The notes: generated by a model not told the origin, from the letters alone. Numbered from the stretch's first letter, positions 17,132-27,775 are shown. The stretch is DNA of 64,000 nt from Microcystis wesenbergii NRERC-220 (GCF_032027425.1 NZ_JAVSJA010000001.1:868001-932000), one strand, 5' to 3'. Numbers and translations: made by a program.

Positions 17132-18028
17132 TTAAGCAAAACGACGACGAAGTAAGGGCTGAATTGCTAAAAGGATTAGCAGATCAAAAGCTAAGAGCAG
17201 GCCTAAAACTGTCAAGAAATTGAGGTCAAGCCAAGGGGTTTGTAAGACTATGCTATCAAAAGACCAGTGCTGATTGAAATAAATATAACGGATCGGTTCG
17301 ATCGCATAGGTAAGAGGGTTGAGACTAGCGATTACTTGTAACCAATCTGCCATAAAGTTTAAGGGAGCGAGGGCGGTACTGGCAAATAAAAGCGGTAAAT
17401 TGGTGACGAAAATGACGGCGATTAATTCGATATGTCCGGGCAGAGCAAAGGTTAAACTGAGACTTAAGGCAGTCATCCCCAAAACTATTAGGAAAACAAT
17501 CAAAGCGATCGCACCTAATCCCGTTAAACTGGGCAATCCTGCCCCTAAAAAGGCACTAGCGGCCACGATCGAGGCGGTTTGGATGAAACTGAGGGCGATA
17601 ATATAGATGGTAGAAGCGGCCACGATCGAGTAACGAGTGGTTAAAGGTGCCACCAAGAGACGGTTAAGGAAGCCAAATTCTCGATCGAACATTACCGGCA
17701 AACCAGCATTGAGGGCCCCAGAAAAAGCGGTAAAGACAATCACCCCGGGGGCGAGAAATTTAGCATAACTGAGATCGTTGCCGAATAGACCCTGGGGAGC
17801 CTTATAAAACAATGCCCCAAATAAAATCAGCCACATAAATGGCTGAATTACCCCCGCGATTAGGGTTGAAGGACGACGTTGTAATTGGATGAACAGACGT
17901 TTAGTCATGGCCAGAGTTTCTTGCAGAAATTCCCCTAGCACATTTCCCCCATCGTCCACCGTTGCTGCTCTAGTGGGATTGGGGGCTAAACTAGCTTTTA
18001 AGGAAGAAGGTGTGATGGTTTGGCTCAT
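17132..18028 (-). CDS. ABC-2 type permease (DrrB-like)
   Basis: The 298-residue protein has a cytoplasmic N-terminus of about 45 residues and six hydrophobic spans. QRRPSTLIAGVIQPFMWLILF opens the first span, and FDREFGFLNRLLVAPLTTRYSIVAA near 115 is the ABC-2 coupling region. The C-terminal DUF-like loop SLNPLTYAIEPIRYIYF is typical of the daunorubicin-resistance exporter permeases common in cyanobacteria. The ATPase is not adjacent; the substrate is unknown. The first TM and the ABC-2 motif make the family call firm. Confidence 0.87.
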   Translation of the reverse strand: MSQTITPSSLKASLAPNPTRAATVDDGGNVLGEFLQETLAMTKRLFIQLQRRPSTLIAGVIQPFMWLILFGALFYKAPQGLFGNDLSYAKFLAPGVIVFTAFSGALNAGLPVMFDREFGFLNRLLVAPLTTRYSIVAASTIYIIALSFIQTASIVAASAFLGAGLPSLTGLGAIALIVFLIVLGMTALSLSLTFALPGHIELIAVIFVTNLPLLFASTALAPLNFMADWLQVIASLNPLTYAIEPIRYIYFNQHWSFDSIVLQTPWLDLNFLTVLGLLLAFDLLILLAIQPLLRRRFA

Positions 18029-18359
18029 GAAATATTTACCTCTAATGCAGTCTCAACGAGTAATTTGGATAGTCAACAGTTTATAAGTGATCAGATGGCT
18101 CTCTTGGGGTTCCGGTGATCAGCAAATCCTCTCGAAGAAAAGACTTACACCCTACCACTTCTCCAATATACAAGGGGCGCAAGCCCTGGTGGAGAGGAAT
18201 GTAAATATTTATTAAATTGTAGCTTTTGATACAACGCGGAGGGGGTGAAGTGTGTGTGCTCTCCTTGAGCATTTGCTTGTCATTGTTTTGGGTTGCCCTA
18301 TTGCTTAACCCGAATCGAAATGTCACGCACTCAAACCATTTACCATTAACCCTTTTTTT
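18029..18359. other. Divergent intergenic stretch, no gene seen
   Basis: 331 bp between the divergent permease and PEP-CTERM genes. A frame on the minus strand at 18,081-18,326 has no family resemblance and no ribosome-binding site. A small hairpin, GGGGCGCAAGCCC, is at about 18,175. None of the repeat families seen elsewhere is present. Confidence 0.45.
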
Positions 18360-18362
18360 TTG

Positions 18363-19025
18363 ATGAAATTACAACTCGGCATTCTATCCGGGGTTGCCCT
18401 GGCTACTCTGGCAACGGCTAGTGCGGCACAAGCTGCAAGCGTGACTGTCAATAATTTTTCCTTCGAGACACCATCAAACCCTAATTTTTCACCAGTTATT
18501 ACCGGTTGGACTGTGAGTAGTGGCAACGCGGGGGTTCAGCCATTCAATGCGACTCAATTTCCAAGCGGAGTACCCGACGGTTCGCAGGCGGCTCTTATTG
18601 CTTTCAATGGTGGATCGATCCGTCAAGATGTAGCCGCCACTTATCAAGCCGGAACTCGATACACGCTCAATTTATTCGCGGGTATTCGTCTAGATGAACC
18701 GGGCAACTTGACCTTGCCGAACAGTACAATTTCGCTTCGCCGGAGTGATAATAATACGGTTTTGTCGAGTTTTACATTTAATCAGAGTTCCTTTTCGTCA
18801 AGAGGAGTATTCTTATCGTTCAACACTTCTTATCTGGCGGGGATTGCCGATCAGGGTGCGGGAATTCGCATCTCTATTGACCGTCCGAATAATGGGGGGA
18901 CACAATTAGTTTTCGATAACGTTACACTTAATGCGACTCCTGTCCCCGAACCCACGAGTGTTCTTGGTTTTATCACCCTGGGCGGTTTAATGCTAGGGGG
19001 TGCTGTGGGCAAAGCGAGAAAATAA
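18363..19025 (+). CDS. PEP-CTERM sorted secreted protein
   Basis: The 220-residue protein (ATG at 18,363; an upstream in-frame ATG at 18,360 is equally possible) has a signal peptide ending around ASAAQA. A beta-rich body resembles carbohydrate-binding jelly-roll domains (NNFSFETPSNPNF, GWTVSSGN). The tail is VPEPTSVLGFITLGGLMLGG followed by a basic end, the PEP-CTERM sorting signal recognised by exosortase-type systems. It is expected to be released to the surface or extracellular matrix. The exosortase itself is not in the window. The function of the body is unknown. A good terminator follows. Confidence 0.88.
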   Translation: MKLQLGILSGVALATLATASAAQAASVTVNNFSFETPSNPNFSPVITGWTVSSGNAGVQPFNATQFPSGVPDGSQAALIAFNGGSIRQDVAATYQAGTRYTLNLFAGIRLDEPGNLTLPNSTISLRRSDNNTVLSSFTFNQSSFSSRGVFLSFNTSYLAGIADQGAGIRISIDRPNNGGTQLVFDNVTLNATPVPEPTSVLGFITLGGLMLGGAVGKARK

Positions 19026-19034
19026 TGCCCAAGG

Positions 19035-19066
19035 GAGAGGAGACGCGGGTTTCCTCTCTCTTTTTT
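19035..19066 (+). terminator. Rho-independent terminator after the PEP-CTERM gene
   Basis: Stem GAGAGGA / TCCTCTC with an ~10-nt loop is followed directly by CTTTTTT. It lies 10 bp after the stop codon. Confidence 0.75.
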
Positions 19067-19110
19067 GAGGGGTTTCATGGGAAGATCGCTATGGTGCAAT
19101 CCCGATCATA

Positions 19111-20013
19111 ATGAAACGAGACTCGATATTTTACCGGCTTTTTCAACAATCCCCCTCCCTTCTCTTCGATTTACTGGAAAACCCGCCAGATAATGCCACC
19201 GAATACCGCTTTGACTCCGTAGCTGTTAAGGAACCCAAATTTGAGATCGATGGCGTATTCCTGCCACCCGATAATGATAGTAGCGGGGTGATCTATTTTT
19301 GCGAAGTGCAATTTCAAAAAGACGAACGACTCTATGAAAGGGTATTTGGCGAATCATTTTTGTATTTTTATCGTCAGCGAGAACGATTTACCGATTGGCA
19401 AATTGTTGTCATCTATCCCACCCGTAGCCTAGAACAAAGTAACACCCATCCCTACCGGGCGCTGCTCAATTGTAATCAGGTGCATCGAATTTATCTGAAA
19501 GAATTAGGGGAAATTCAGCAGTTACCCCTAGGAGTTGCCTTGATGGTACTCACTACTGTGGAAGAAACCCAAGCACCAGAAAAAGCCCGCTATTTACTGG
19601 CACGAACCCAAGAGCAAATTGCAGATACAGAAGCCAGTCGCGCCATAATAGAAATGATTGCCACAATTATGGTGTATAAATTTACTAACTTGAGTCGGCA
19701 GGAGGTTGACGCGATGCTAGGACTACAATTGGCAGATACAAGGGTATATCGTGAAGCCAAGGAAGAAGGACGACTGGAAGGACGACTGGAAGGACGACTG
19801 GAAGGACGACTGGAAGGACGACTGGAAGGGGAATCTGCCCTGATTTTACGTCTGTTGCAACGTCGCTTTGGTGCAGTGGATGAGGTATTGGCTGCCCGAA
19901 TTCAGGCTTTAGAAATCGAGCAATTAGAGTCCCTGGCTGAGGCTTTGTTGGATTTTACAACCTTAAACGACCTAGTGCTTTGGCTAAATCGCCCCTCGCA
20001 ACCGCTTAACTAA
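19111..20013 (+). CDS. DUF2887 (Rpn-like PD-(D/E)xK) protein with DUF4351-like C-terminus
   Basis: The 300-residue protein opens MKRDSIFYRLFQQSPSLLFD as DUF2887 proteins do. Its nuclease-like core is FEIDGVF near residue 49 with YFCEVQFQ near 69, the D...ExQ arrangement of the PD-(D/E)xK fold. An in-frame run of five identical GRLE units (12-bp DNA repeat at 19,765-19,824) forms a helix spacer. The C-terminal 60 residues (LILRLLQRRFGAVDEVLAARI) fit DUF4351. Members are linked to transposon- or recombination-type activity, but activity is unproven for this subgroup. Confidence 0.82.
   Translation: MKRDSIFYRLFQQSPSLLFDLLENPPDNATEYRFDSVAVKEPKFEIDGVFLPPDNDSSGVIYFCEVQFQKDERLYERVFGESFLYFYRQRERFTDWQIVVIYPTRSLEQSNTHPYRALLNCNQVHRIYLKELGEIQQLPLGVALMVLTTVEETQAPEKARYLLARTQEQIADTEASRAIIEMIATIMVYKFTNLSRQEVDAMLGLQLADTRVYREAKEEGRLEGRLEGRLEGRLEGRLEGESALILRLLQRRFGAVDEVLAARIQALEIEQLESLAEALLDFTTLNDLVLWLNRPSQPLN
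19765..19824 (+). repeat. 12-bp coding repeat, five perfect units
   Basis: The unit GAAGGACGACTG is repeated five times without a change inside the DUF2887 gene, encoding GRLE each time. The perfect DNA identity suggests recent slippage and variable copy number between strains. Confidence 0.9.
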
Positions 20014-20130
20014 ACTTAGTCAAACCTAAGCCACCTGAAAGGGTGAGTTGGGAAATTTTGATGGCCAAATATCCATCCCTGACGATGGGTGACAAGGGCA
20101 ATTCTCGTCGGAGGGTAGATAAAAGTTTAT

Positions 20131-20211
20131 GCGGATGGCGAGACTCGAACTCGCAAGGCGTAAGCCACACGCCCCTCAAACGTGCGTGTCTACCAGTTCC
20201 ACCACATCCGC
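20131..20211 (-). tRNA. trnL-GAG: tRNA-Leu (anticodon GAG)
   Basis: The 81-bp minus-strand sequence starts GCGGATGTGGTGGAACTGG and ends CGCCATCCGC, giving a 7-bp acceptor stem. The anticodon arm has loop TTGAGGG (anticodon GAG), a long class-II variable arm, and a GCGAG-TTCGAGT-CTCGC T-arm. The long variable arm is diagnostic of Leu/Ser/Tyr, and GAG gives leucine. CCA is not encoded. Confidence 0.96.
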
Positions 20212-20265
20212 TTGATTTTAGCTTAATCACTATAGCACAGAAAAAAAATAATCTGCAAGCAACTT

Positions 20266-20946
20266 TTAAAAATTACTGCCGCACAACCTTCGCGCCACCT
20301 GAGTTAGTACGGATAAACCTTTTAGGGAACCTTGAATCAAATGGAAGGCCGGGAGAGGACGGATTAACATTTGTCGAGCTAGGGGCAATGGTAGCAGCTG
20401 ACCTTGATTATCAATTGCCGGGGCTAAATCGGGTAAATCCTGTGTCACCTCGTCGCTAATCACGCGCACAATTGCCACTTTTTGCCCCGATAAAGCCGCT
20501 AAAATCCTTGCTCCTTCCATATCGACCACTTCATAGCCCCCCTGTCCTAAACGTCGTTTTTCCTCGGATCGGCTAATCAGGCGATCGCTGGTTAAACCTT
20601 TAACAAGACTATATCCAGTTAATTGTGCGATTTCTGCGGTTATTTCCGGTTCGCACTGCCAATAATTCCCCTTTTCCGCGCCACAACCTTGACAGATTAC
20701 CCCATCTCCGACTCGATAGCGATCGCTAAGACTGCCCGCTAATCCCATAAGCACAATTTTTCCCGTGAACTTATTAAGAAATTCTAGAGATTGCCTAGAG
20801 ACTGGGGAACTGTCGAGGAATTCTGGAGCGCCAAGGTTAATCGGGATAATTTGCGGGGCTAAATCGCCGATTTTCCTTAATCCTCGGCGGATTGAGCTAT
20901 GCTCGGCCCCCCGGGGAACGAGAATAATATCTTCAGGTGTGAGCAT
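20266..20946 (-). CDS. Phosphorylase/nucleosidase superfamily protein (MTA/SAH nucleosidase-like)
   Basis: The 226-residue protein has the pattern of the purine-nucleoside phosphorylase fold. ILVPRGAEHSSI is at the start, VLMGLAGSLSDRYRVGDGVIC near 66, and EVVDMEGARILAAL near 140, where the MEGA Glu would bind the ribose hydroxyls. The GLAG segment matches the conserved G-x-A-G of MTA/SAH nucleosidases and HpnG-type relatives. The exact nucleoside is unclear. It is convergent with the tRNA-Leu side and divergent from the FutC-like gene, so there is no operon context. Confidence 0.78.
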   Translation of the reverse strand: MLTPEDIILVPRGAEHSSIRRGLRKIGDLAPQIIPINLGAPEFLDSSPVSRQSLEFLNKFTGKIVLMGLAGSLSDRYRVGDGVICQGCGAEKGNYWQCEPEITAEIAQLTGYSLVKGLTSDRLISRSEEKRRLGQGGYEVVDMEGARILAALSGQKVAIVRVISDEVTQDLPDLAPAIDNQGQLLPLPLARQMLIRPLPAFHLIQGSLKGLSVLTQVARRLCGSNF

Positions 20947-21069
20947 GAAATTTTTGAGAAAGTTTCCTAATTAGTCCATTGAGATGTTATAAATAATAGT
21001 AGTGAACTAATTAGGAATAATTCTTAAGTAAATGGCCCTGCCACTGACTGGGCGATTGTCTTTCTCACC

Positions 21070-22125
21070 ATGAAAAAGTCTGTCATTCTGCGTTTATCCG
21101 AGGTTAACAAGCGTTTTCCCGCTTCTCCTACTCTAGCTGTTGATAATATCAGTTTTAGTTTAACAGAGGGCGAAATTCTCGGATTATTGGGCCCGTCGGG
21201 CTGCGGTAAAACCACTCTACTGCGGATGATTGCGGGATTTGAAAAACCCTCTCAAGGAGTAATTGAATTGGGGGGGCGAATAGTTGCCGACGAAAAAACC
21301 TTTATTCCCCCGGAAAAACGCAATACGGGCATGGTTTTTCAGGATTACGCTCTTTTTCCCCATTTAACCATCGCTGACAATATCGCCTTTGGGTTAAAAA
21401 ATTCTGGGGAGAAATTATCGAGCCGAGCTATTAACGCTAGGGTGGCGGAAACTTTGGATTTAGTCGGACTGCAAGGACTAGAAAAACGTTATCCCCATCA
21501 GCTATCGGGAGGACAACAGCAAAGAGTCGCCCTCGCCCGCGCTTTAGCCCCAAAACCCTCTTTAATCCTCTTAGATGAACCTTTAAGTAATCTCGATGTG
21601 CAGGTACGGCAACGCTTACGGCACGAGATCCGTCATATCCTGAAAGCGACTGGTATCTCGGCCATTTTTGTCACCCACGACCGGGAGGAAGCAATGGTGA
21701 TCAGTGACACAATTGCGGTCATTTGTCAAGGAAAATTAGAACAAATTAACAATCCCGAAGCAATTTATAGTCATCCAGCCTCGCGATTTGTGGCCGAGTT
21801 TGTCACCCAAGCTAACTTTCTCCCCGCTAGACGGGAGGGGGAACAATGGCAAACCGAGATAGGAGTCTGGGAAATTGCCGATGGTCAAGATTTGGACAAA
21901 GGGGAATTGATGCTGAGAGAGGAAGATGTCAAAATTAACCCGGATGAGACGGGAGATCTAGTTATTTGCGATCGCCAATTTTTGGGGCGGGAATACCGTT
22001 ATTGTCTGCTAACGGCCACCGGCAGCCAAATCCACGCTAGAACAACGATTAACACCCAATTAGACATCGGTACAAAGGTAAAACTATCAATTATTCCCGA
22101 TAGCGTCCGTGTATTTGCCGACTGA
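21070..22125 (+). CDS. ABC transporter ATPase, Fe(III)-type (FutC/FbpC-like)
   Basis: The 351-residue protein has Walker A GPSGCGKTT near residue 43, Q-loop FQDYALFPH near 93, signature LSGGQQQR near 145, Walker B LILLDEPLSNLD near 165 and the H-loop FVTHD near 200. A C-terminal region of about 110 residues with TOBE character follows (LMLREEDVKI, LGREYRYCL). This set is typical of the FbpC/FutC and sulfate/polyamine class of importers. The opening region most resembles FutC. No permease or binding protein is adjacent, so the substrate (iron) is by family only. Confidence 0.82.
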   Translation: MKKSVILRLSEVNKRFPASPTLAVDNISFSLTEGEILGLLGPSGCGKTTLLRMIAGFEKPSQGVIELGGRIVADEKTFIPPEKRNTGMVFQDYALFPHLTIADNIAFGLKNSGEKLSSRAINARVAETLDLVGLQGLEKRYPHQLSGGQQQRVALARALAPKPSLILLDEPLSNLDVQVRQRLRHEIRHILKATGISAIFVTHDREEAMVISDTIAVICQGKLEQINNPEAIYSHPASRFVAEFVTQANFLPARREGEQWQTEIGVWEIADGQDLDKGELMLREEDVKINPDETGDLVICDRQFLGREYRYCLLTATGSQIHARTTINTQLDIGTKVKLSIIPDSVRVFAD

Positions 22126-22140
22126 TAAATCACATCTGAC

Positions 22141-22300
22141 TTGAAAGTGGGTGTAGGGTGTGGGGTGTAGGGTGTAGGGTGTGGGGAGATTTTTTTTAGT
22201 AAAAAGGCAGCTCCGAGCTTATCGCTTAATACTATTGACTGATAACTTACCCACTGATAACTTACCCACTGATAACTGATAACTGATAACTGATAACTGA
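22141..22300. repeat. Two heptamer arrays: GTGTAGG/GTGGGG type and CACTGATAACTTACC/GATAACT type
   Basis: From 22,150 to 22,186, GGGTGTAGGGTGTGGGGTGT units repeat. After a 50-bp gap, ACTTACCCACTGATA and ACTGATA units run from 22,247 to 22,300. They fill the convergent gap between the FutC-like gene and rimK. Confidence 0.8.
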
Positions 22301-22314
22301 TGCAAGGCTGACGG

Positions 22315-23220
22315 CTAATATTGATATCGATCACGATTTAGGACTAGGGTGGCATTTTTAGCGACAAAATCGATAATTTTTTTGGCCACATCCACACCGG
22401 TGGCCGCTTCTATTCCTTCTAAACCGGGAGAGGAATTGACCTCGATAACCACAGGTCCGTGATTAGACCGCAATAGGTCCACACCCGCAACCCTTAAACC
22501 CATGGCTTTACTAGCCCGTATAGCCGTACTGCGTTCCTCTGGGGTTAATTTTATCTTTTCTGCTTTGCCACCGCGGTGAAGATTAGAACGAAAATCCCCT
22601 TCGGCCCCCTGTCGCTTCATCGAGGCTACCACTTTTCCATCGATGACAAAACAGCGCAGATCTGCCCCACTGGCCTCTTTAATATACTCTTGTACTAGAA
22701 TATTAGCCTCTAATTGCCGAAAAGCTTCAATAACTGACTTGGCTGCTTGATCGGTTTCCGCTAAGACTACCCCAATACCTTGGGTTCCTTCTAATAATTT
22801 AATCACTAGAGGGGTGCCGCCGACGGTTTCGATTAAACCATCGATATCTTGAGTTGCGTGAGCAATTCCCGTCACCGGTAAACCTATCCCTTCCCTGGCC
22901 AGGATTTGCAGACAACGCAATTTATCCCGCGACCGAGAAATTGCTTGCGAGTCGTTGGCAGTAAAAACATTCATCACCTCGAATTGTCGGACGACTGCGG
23001 TTCCATAGAAGGTTTTTGAGGCGGCAATACGGGGAATAATTGCGTCGAAACTCTCCAAGGGTTTACCGTTATAGACAACCGTGGGTTTATGGGAGGTGAT
23101 GTTCATGTAACAGCGCAAATAATTGATCACTCGTACCTCATGTCCTTGGGCTTCTCCCGCTTCTTTCAGTCGCTTAGTCGAGTAAAGAGAAGCATCTTGC
23201 GATAAAATAGCGATTTTCAT
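22315..23220 (-). CDS. rimK: Ribosomal protein S6--L-glutamate ligase family (RimK)
   Basis: The 301-residue ATP-grasp protein shows [20 protein letters not shown] near 65, [16 protein letters not shown] near 96 (ATP-binding lysine), [13 protein letters not shown] near 138, and the metal-binding E...N motif [17 protein letters not shown] near 255. All match RimK. It probably adds glutamate to ribosomal protein S6 or a related C-terminus; some cyanobacterial relatives may act on other targets. The gene stands alone, facing the FutC-like gene. Confidence 0.9.
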   Translation of the reverse strand: MKIAILSQDASLYSTKRLKEAGEAQGHEVRVINYLRCYMNITSHKPTVVYNGKPLESFDAIIPRIAASKTFYGTAVVRQFEVMNVFTANDSQAISRSRDKLRCLQILAREGIGLPVTGIAHATQDIDGLIETVGGTPLVIKLLEGTQGIGVVLAETDQAAKSVIEAFRQLEANILVQEYIKEASGADLRCFVIDGKVVASMKRQGAEGDFRSNLHRGGKAEKIKLTPEERSTAIRASKAMGLRVAGVDLLRSNHGPVVIEVNSSPGLEGIEAATGVDVAKKIIDFVAKNATLVLNRDRYQY

Positions 23221-23582
23221 AAATTGTTCGCTTAAATATTGCTTTTAAAACTGAATAGCTCCTTATTCCCCCATATTGGCTTTTTTGGCCGGCAACTCAT
23301 AAAATTTCTGCTCTCGATCGAAGTCCATCGATTATTATGGCGCTGACAGTTCCCTTTGAACAGTTGGGTTAGGTAAAAAGCAAAAAAGATCAAGCTTAAG
23401 ACTAGATTGGTTTTTGTCGTCAGGCTAAGTTTAAGTTATAGTTTTTAAGTATTTAATTGACTAACAAAGACTAGAGAAGGAGCGAAGGTAAAAGATGTCA
23501 ATTAATAAATACAATTTTGTTAGGGTTTTACTCCTAGTCATGAGCGATCGGTTAGAATGATAAGGTGAGCAATGACAATAAT

Positions 23583-23724
23583 TAAGTAGCTGGTTATAAT
23601 TAAATTTAAAATGGATTTTAGGTTCGATCCCCCCTGCCCCCCTTGATAAGGTAGGGTTGATTCATGAATCAACCCTACCCTTGATAACGGGGGTGTCTGA
23701 TAATTTTTAACGCCTACCTACTTA
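23583..23724. repeat. MITE-like element, TAAGTAG family, copy 5, with nested palindrome
   Basis: Ends are TAAGTAGCTGGTTATAATTA and CGCCTACCTACTTA. Between the two core modules sits the 28-bp palindrome at 23,651-23,678 (GTAGGGTTGATTCA plus mirror). The last base, A at 23,724, is the A of the rlmN start codon. Confidence 0.85.
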
Positions 23725-24737
23725 TGACTTTACTAGCGAAATCTTTAGAGGAACTGACCGACTGGGTAAAAGACCAGGGACAACCCGCTTATCGGGGTAA
23801 ACAATTACACCAATGGCTATACGAAAAAGGGGTGCATTCTTTGGCGGATATTTCCGTATTCCCCCAAGAATGGCGCAGCAAGATGGCAGATTATCCTATC
23901 GGTCGTTCCCTTATACATTATCGCACTGTAGCACCCGATCGCACTCGTAAATATCTGCTAAAACTGGCCGATGGTTTAATCATCGAAGCGGTGGGAATTC
24001 CTAGTGAAAAAAGATTGACAGTCTGTGTTTCTTCCCAAGTGGGTTGCCCGATGGCCTGTGATTTTTGTGCCACGGGAAAAGGGGGTTTTACTCGTAATTT
24101 AAAAGCACATGAAATCGTTGACCAAGTATTAACAGTACAGGAGGATTTTCAACAGCGAGTTAGTCATGTGGTATTTATGGGTATGGGGGAACCTTTATTA
24201 AATATCCCCGAAGTGGTGACAGCGATTCATTCCCTGAATCAAGATGTGGGTATCGGTCAGCGTTGTTTAACGATTTCTACCGTGGGATTACCCCATAAAA
24301 TCAAGCAACTAGCCGAACATAATTTACAAGTAACTTTTGCTGTTAGTCTCCATGCTTCTAATCAACAAGTTCGATCTAAATTAATCCCCAGTGCCGACCA
24401 TTATCCCCTAAGTAATCTGATCCAAGACTGTCAGGAATACGTTCAAATCACGGGACGAAGGGTGACATTTGAATACATTCTTTTAGCGGGAGTGAATGAT
24501 TTACCCGAACACGCAGGGGAATTAGTAAAACTGGTGAAAGGGTTTCAATCCCACGTCAATCTCATCCCCTATAATCCTATTCAAGAGGTAGATTATCAAC
24601 GGCCTGATGAAAAGAGAATTAAGGCTTTTAAAACTATTTTAGAACAGGAAAAAGTCGCCGTTACTGTCCGTTATTCCAGAGGTTTAGCGGCCGATGCGGC
24701 CTGTGGACAATTGCGATCGAGCGTCATGGTACAATAA
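23724..24737 (+). CDS. rlmN: 23S rRNA (adenine(2503)-C(2))-methyltransferase, dual-specificity
   Basis: The 337-residue radical-SAM protein has the CxxxCxxC cluster motif at C108, C112 and C115 ([15 protein letters not shown]), the GMGEPL SAM motif near 150, and the conserved catalytic Cys near the C-terminus (AADAACGQL). It methylates A2503 of 23S rRNA and A37 of some tRNAs. The ATG overlaps the end of a MITE-like repeat by one base, so the whole 5' leader is element-derived and no good ribosome-binding site is visible. Confidence 0.96.
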   Translation: MTLLAKSLEELTDWVKDQGQPAYRGKQLHQWLYEKGVHSLADISVFPQEWRSKMADYPIGRSLIHYRTVAPDRTRKYLLKLADGLIIEAVGIPSEKRLTVCVSSQVGCPMACDFCATGKGGFTRNLKAHEIVDQVLTVQEDFQQRVSHVVFMGMGEPLLNIPEVVTAIHSLNQDVGIGQRCLTISTVGLPHKIKQLAEHNLQVTFAVSLHASNQQVRSKLIPSADHYPLSNLIQDCQEYVQITGRRVTFEYILLAGVNDLPEHAGELVKLVKGFQSHVNLIPYNPIQEVDYQRPDEKRIKAFKTILEQEKVAVTVRYSRGLAADAACGQLRSSVMVQ

Positions 24738-24760
24738 ACGACCGTAAATCGGCCATTAAC

Positions 24761-24958
24761 TAGGGTTGGCTGAATAAATCTAAAAACGTTGTTGGGTAAA
24801 ACTTTTAGACTTTTGGGAAATCCAAAAGTGCCAGCCATTGGAGGGATCGGGGGGAAAATTCAGGGGAAAAGTACCTTAAAATAAAACCCTACACCCTACA
24901 CCCTACACCCTACACCCCACACCCTGGCCCCACGAGAAACTTTTTGCCGCAAACCCTA
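24761..24958. repeat. MITE-like element with AGGGTTNGC ends, containing a CCCTACA array
   Basis: The left end TAGGGTTGGCTGAATAAA and the right end TTTTTGCCGCAAACCCTA form an imperfect ~17-bp terminal inverted repeat. The inside contains a CCCTACA heptamer array at about 24,890-24,918. No open frame of note. It lies between rlmN and the CpcD gene. Confidence 0.7.
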
Positions 24959-25025
24959 ACTAGATTGCTAGTCTCCCTGCTAGGCTAAACTAGAGAACTA
25001 TAACATCAATGTAGGAGCCATTTCG

Positions 25026-25250
25026 ATGCAAAGTCTCTCTAGTGCCAAAGAAAATCGCCTTTTTGTCTATGAAGTCGTCGGTTTAAGTCAAAATGACAAT
25101 ACTGATAACCTAGATTATTCTATCCGTAAGAGTGGCAGTGTCTTTTTAACCGTTCCCTATAGCCGCATGAATCAAGAAATGCGTCGGATTACCCGTTTAG
25201 GCGCTCGCATCGTCAGCATTAAACCCTTAAACACCGCTGCGGCCGAGTAG
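25026..25250 (+). CDS. cpcD: Free-standing CpcD-type phycobilisome linker domain
   Basis: The 74-residue protein is a single CpcD domain: [20 protein letters not shown], then [20 protein letters not shown]. CpcD caps phycocyanin rods. It is more than 85% identical by eye to the N-terminal domain of PetH encoded about 300 bp downstream, far closer than CpcD and PetH usually are, and the DNA is near-identical over the last ~70 bp. It is therefore probably a local duplicate of the petH 5' end, not the rod-operon cpcD. GTAGGAG precedes the ATG, and a terminator follows. Confidence 0.82.
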   Translation: MQSLSSAKENRLFVYEVVGLSQNDNTDNLDYSIRKSGSVFLTVPYSRMNQEMRRITRLGARIVSIKPLNTAAAE

Positions 25251-25278
25251 TTGAAAAAATAATTATCGCTAATATCTG

Positions 25279-25321
25279 TCCCCCGGTCTTGTCCTGATCA
25301 GGCAAACCAGGGGGACTTTTA
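25279..25321 (+). terminator. Rho-independent terminator after the CpcD gene
   Basis: GTCCCCCGGT pairs with ACCAGGGGGAC around a 22-nt loop (itself with a TGATCA core), followed by TTTT. It separates the CpcD gene from petH, so the two are transcribed separately. Confidence 0.75.
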
Positions 25322-25494
25322 GCATACATAAATGGGGAAAAATAACATAAATCTTAATAAAAAGTAAAAATGCTGCAAATGTAACAGATTTTAACCAGAG
25401 AGTTGAGCTATTTTCAAGGAAAGGATAAAAGCGATGTCTGTGGTTTTTTTAAGATAACTCTCAATTAGGCCTAGGTGTAGTGTACCGATGGTAG

Positions 25495-26742
<1,248 letters not shown>

Positions 26743-26770
26743 ACCAAAAAGGTTCTCTGAAAATTTTTTC

Positions 26771-26795
26771 GGGTGGGCATTGTCCACCCTTTTTG
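26771..26795 (+). terminator. Rho-independent terminator after petH
   Basis: GGGTGGGC pairs with GTCCACCC over a 3-nt loop, followed by TTTTT, starting 28 bp after the petH stop codon. Confidence 0.85.
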
Positions 26796-26840
26796 TCATG
26801 GCTTCGGTTAAGATCGGTTTCTTAAAAGGCCTTTAAAAAG

Positions 26841-27683
26841 ATGAAATTCTCTCGACGCTTTTTTCCCGTTTTCCTTGCCCTCTGCCTACTGTTTATTTTG
26901 CTGCCCCGGGCCTGGAGTTTTACTAATAGCCAAAAAGAAATTCTGGCAGCTCTAAAAACAGCCGAGATTATTTATCTGGGAGAAAGGCACGATAGTCAAG
27001 CCGATCATCAGGCCCAATTAGCTATTATCGAGTATTTACAGGCTAATAATCCCCAAATAGCGATCGCTTTTGAGATGTTTCAACGTCCTTACCAAATCTA
27101 TTTGGATCAGTATTTAGCCGGCAAAATTAGCGAAAATCAGTTGAGAGAAAAAAGTGAATACGACCAACGTTGGGGATTTGATTGGGAATTTTACGCCCCG
27201 ATCCTGCGCTTGGCCAAGGCGAAAAAACTACCAGTGATCGCCCTAAATACACCCACGGAAATCACTAGAAAAGTGGCACGGGAGGGATTAGAAAGCCTCT
27301 CCACCTCAGAAATGACCTACATTCCCCCTAAAAGCGAAATAAACCAGGATAACGAGGAGTACCGTCAACAGATCCTAGCCGTTTATCAGCAACACACGGG
27401 GGGCAAAAGTCAGGGATTCGATCGCTTTTTTCTGGCACAGGTCCTCTGGGATGAAACCATGGCCGATGCGATCGCTAAATTCTGGCAAGCTCATCCCGAA
27501 TATCAGATCATCGTCCTAGCAGGAAAAGGTCATATTGCCTACGGTTACGGTATTCCCAGTCGAGTCCAAAGAAGATTAGGCGATCGCGTCAGCCAGCGCT
27601 CGGTTTTCTTGGGAGACGCGCCTCAATCATCACCGGAAGAAACCAAAAAACCCGCCGATTATTTTTGGCAGGGGCAAAATTAA
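26841..27683 (+). CDS. ChaN-family (iron-regulated) lipoprotein-like protein
   Basis: The 280-residue protein has an N-terminal signal (FFPVFLALCLLFILLPRAWS) and the ChaN/DUF399 core. IYLGERHDSQADHQAQL begins the domain near residue 44, IAFEMFQRPYQ is near 74, and VLAGKGHIAYGYGIP near 233 is a His-bearing conserved segment. ChaN proteins bind haem in some bacteria. No lipobox Cys is evident, so it may be a soluble periplasmic or lumenal form. Iron regulation is by family name only. Confidence 0.82.
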   Translation: MKFSRRFFPVFLALCLLFILLPRAWSFTNSQKEILAALKTAEIIYLGERHDSQADHQAQLAIIEYLQANNPQIAIAFEMFQRPYQIYLDQYLAGKISENQLREKSEYDQRWGFDWEFYAPILRLAKAKKLPVIALNTPTEITRKVAREGLESLSTSEMTYIPPKSEINQDNEEYRQQILAVYQQHTGGKSQGFDRFFLAQVLWDETMADAIAKFWQAHPEYQIIVLAGKGHIAYGYGIPSRVQRRLGDRVSQRSVFLGDAPQSSPEETKKPADYFWQGQN

Positions 27684-27775
27684 GCCAGTCAGGAGCTAGG
27701 GAGCAAGGGATGATAAGCTAAGATGCCAGTCTTTCAATTTAGTAGATAATAGGTCTGAAAAACTGAGGCTATTTT

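Noticed and set aside
18081-18326. 81-residue minus-strand frame before the PEP-CTERM gene
   Set aside because: No ribosome-binding site, low-complexity amino acids and no match to any family I know.
23495-23560. 21-residue frame with an upstream GAAGG
   Set aside because: Too short to support; no recognisable domain.
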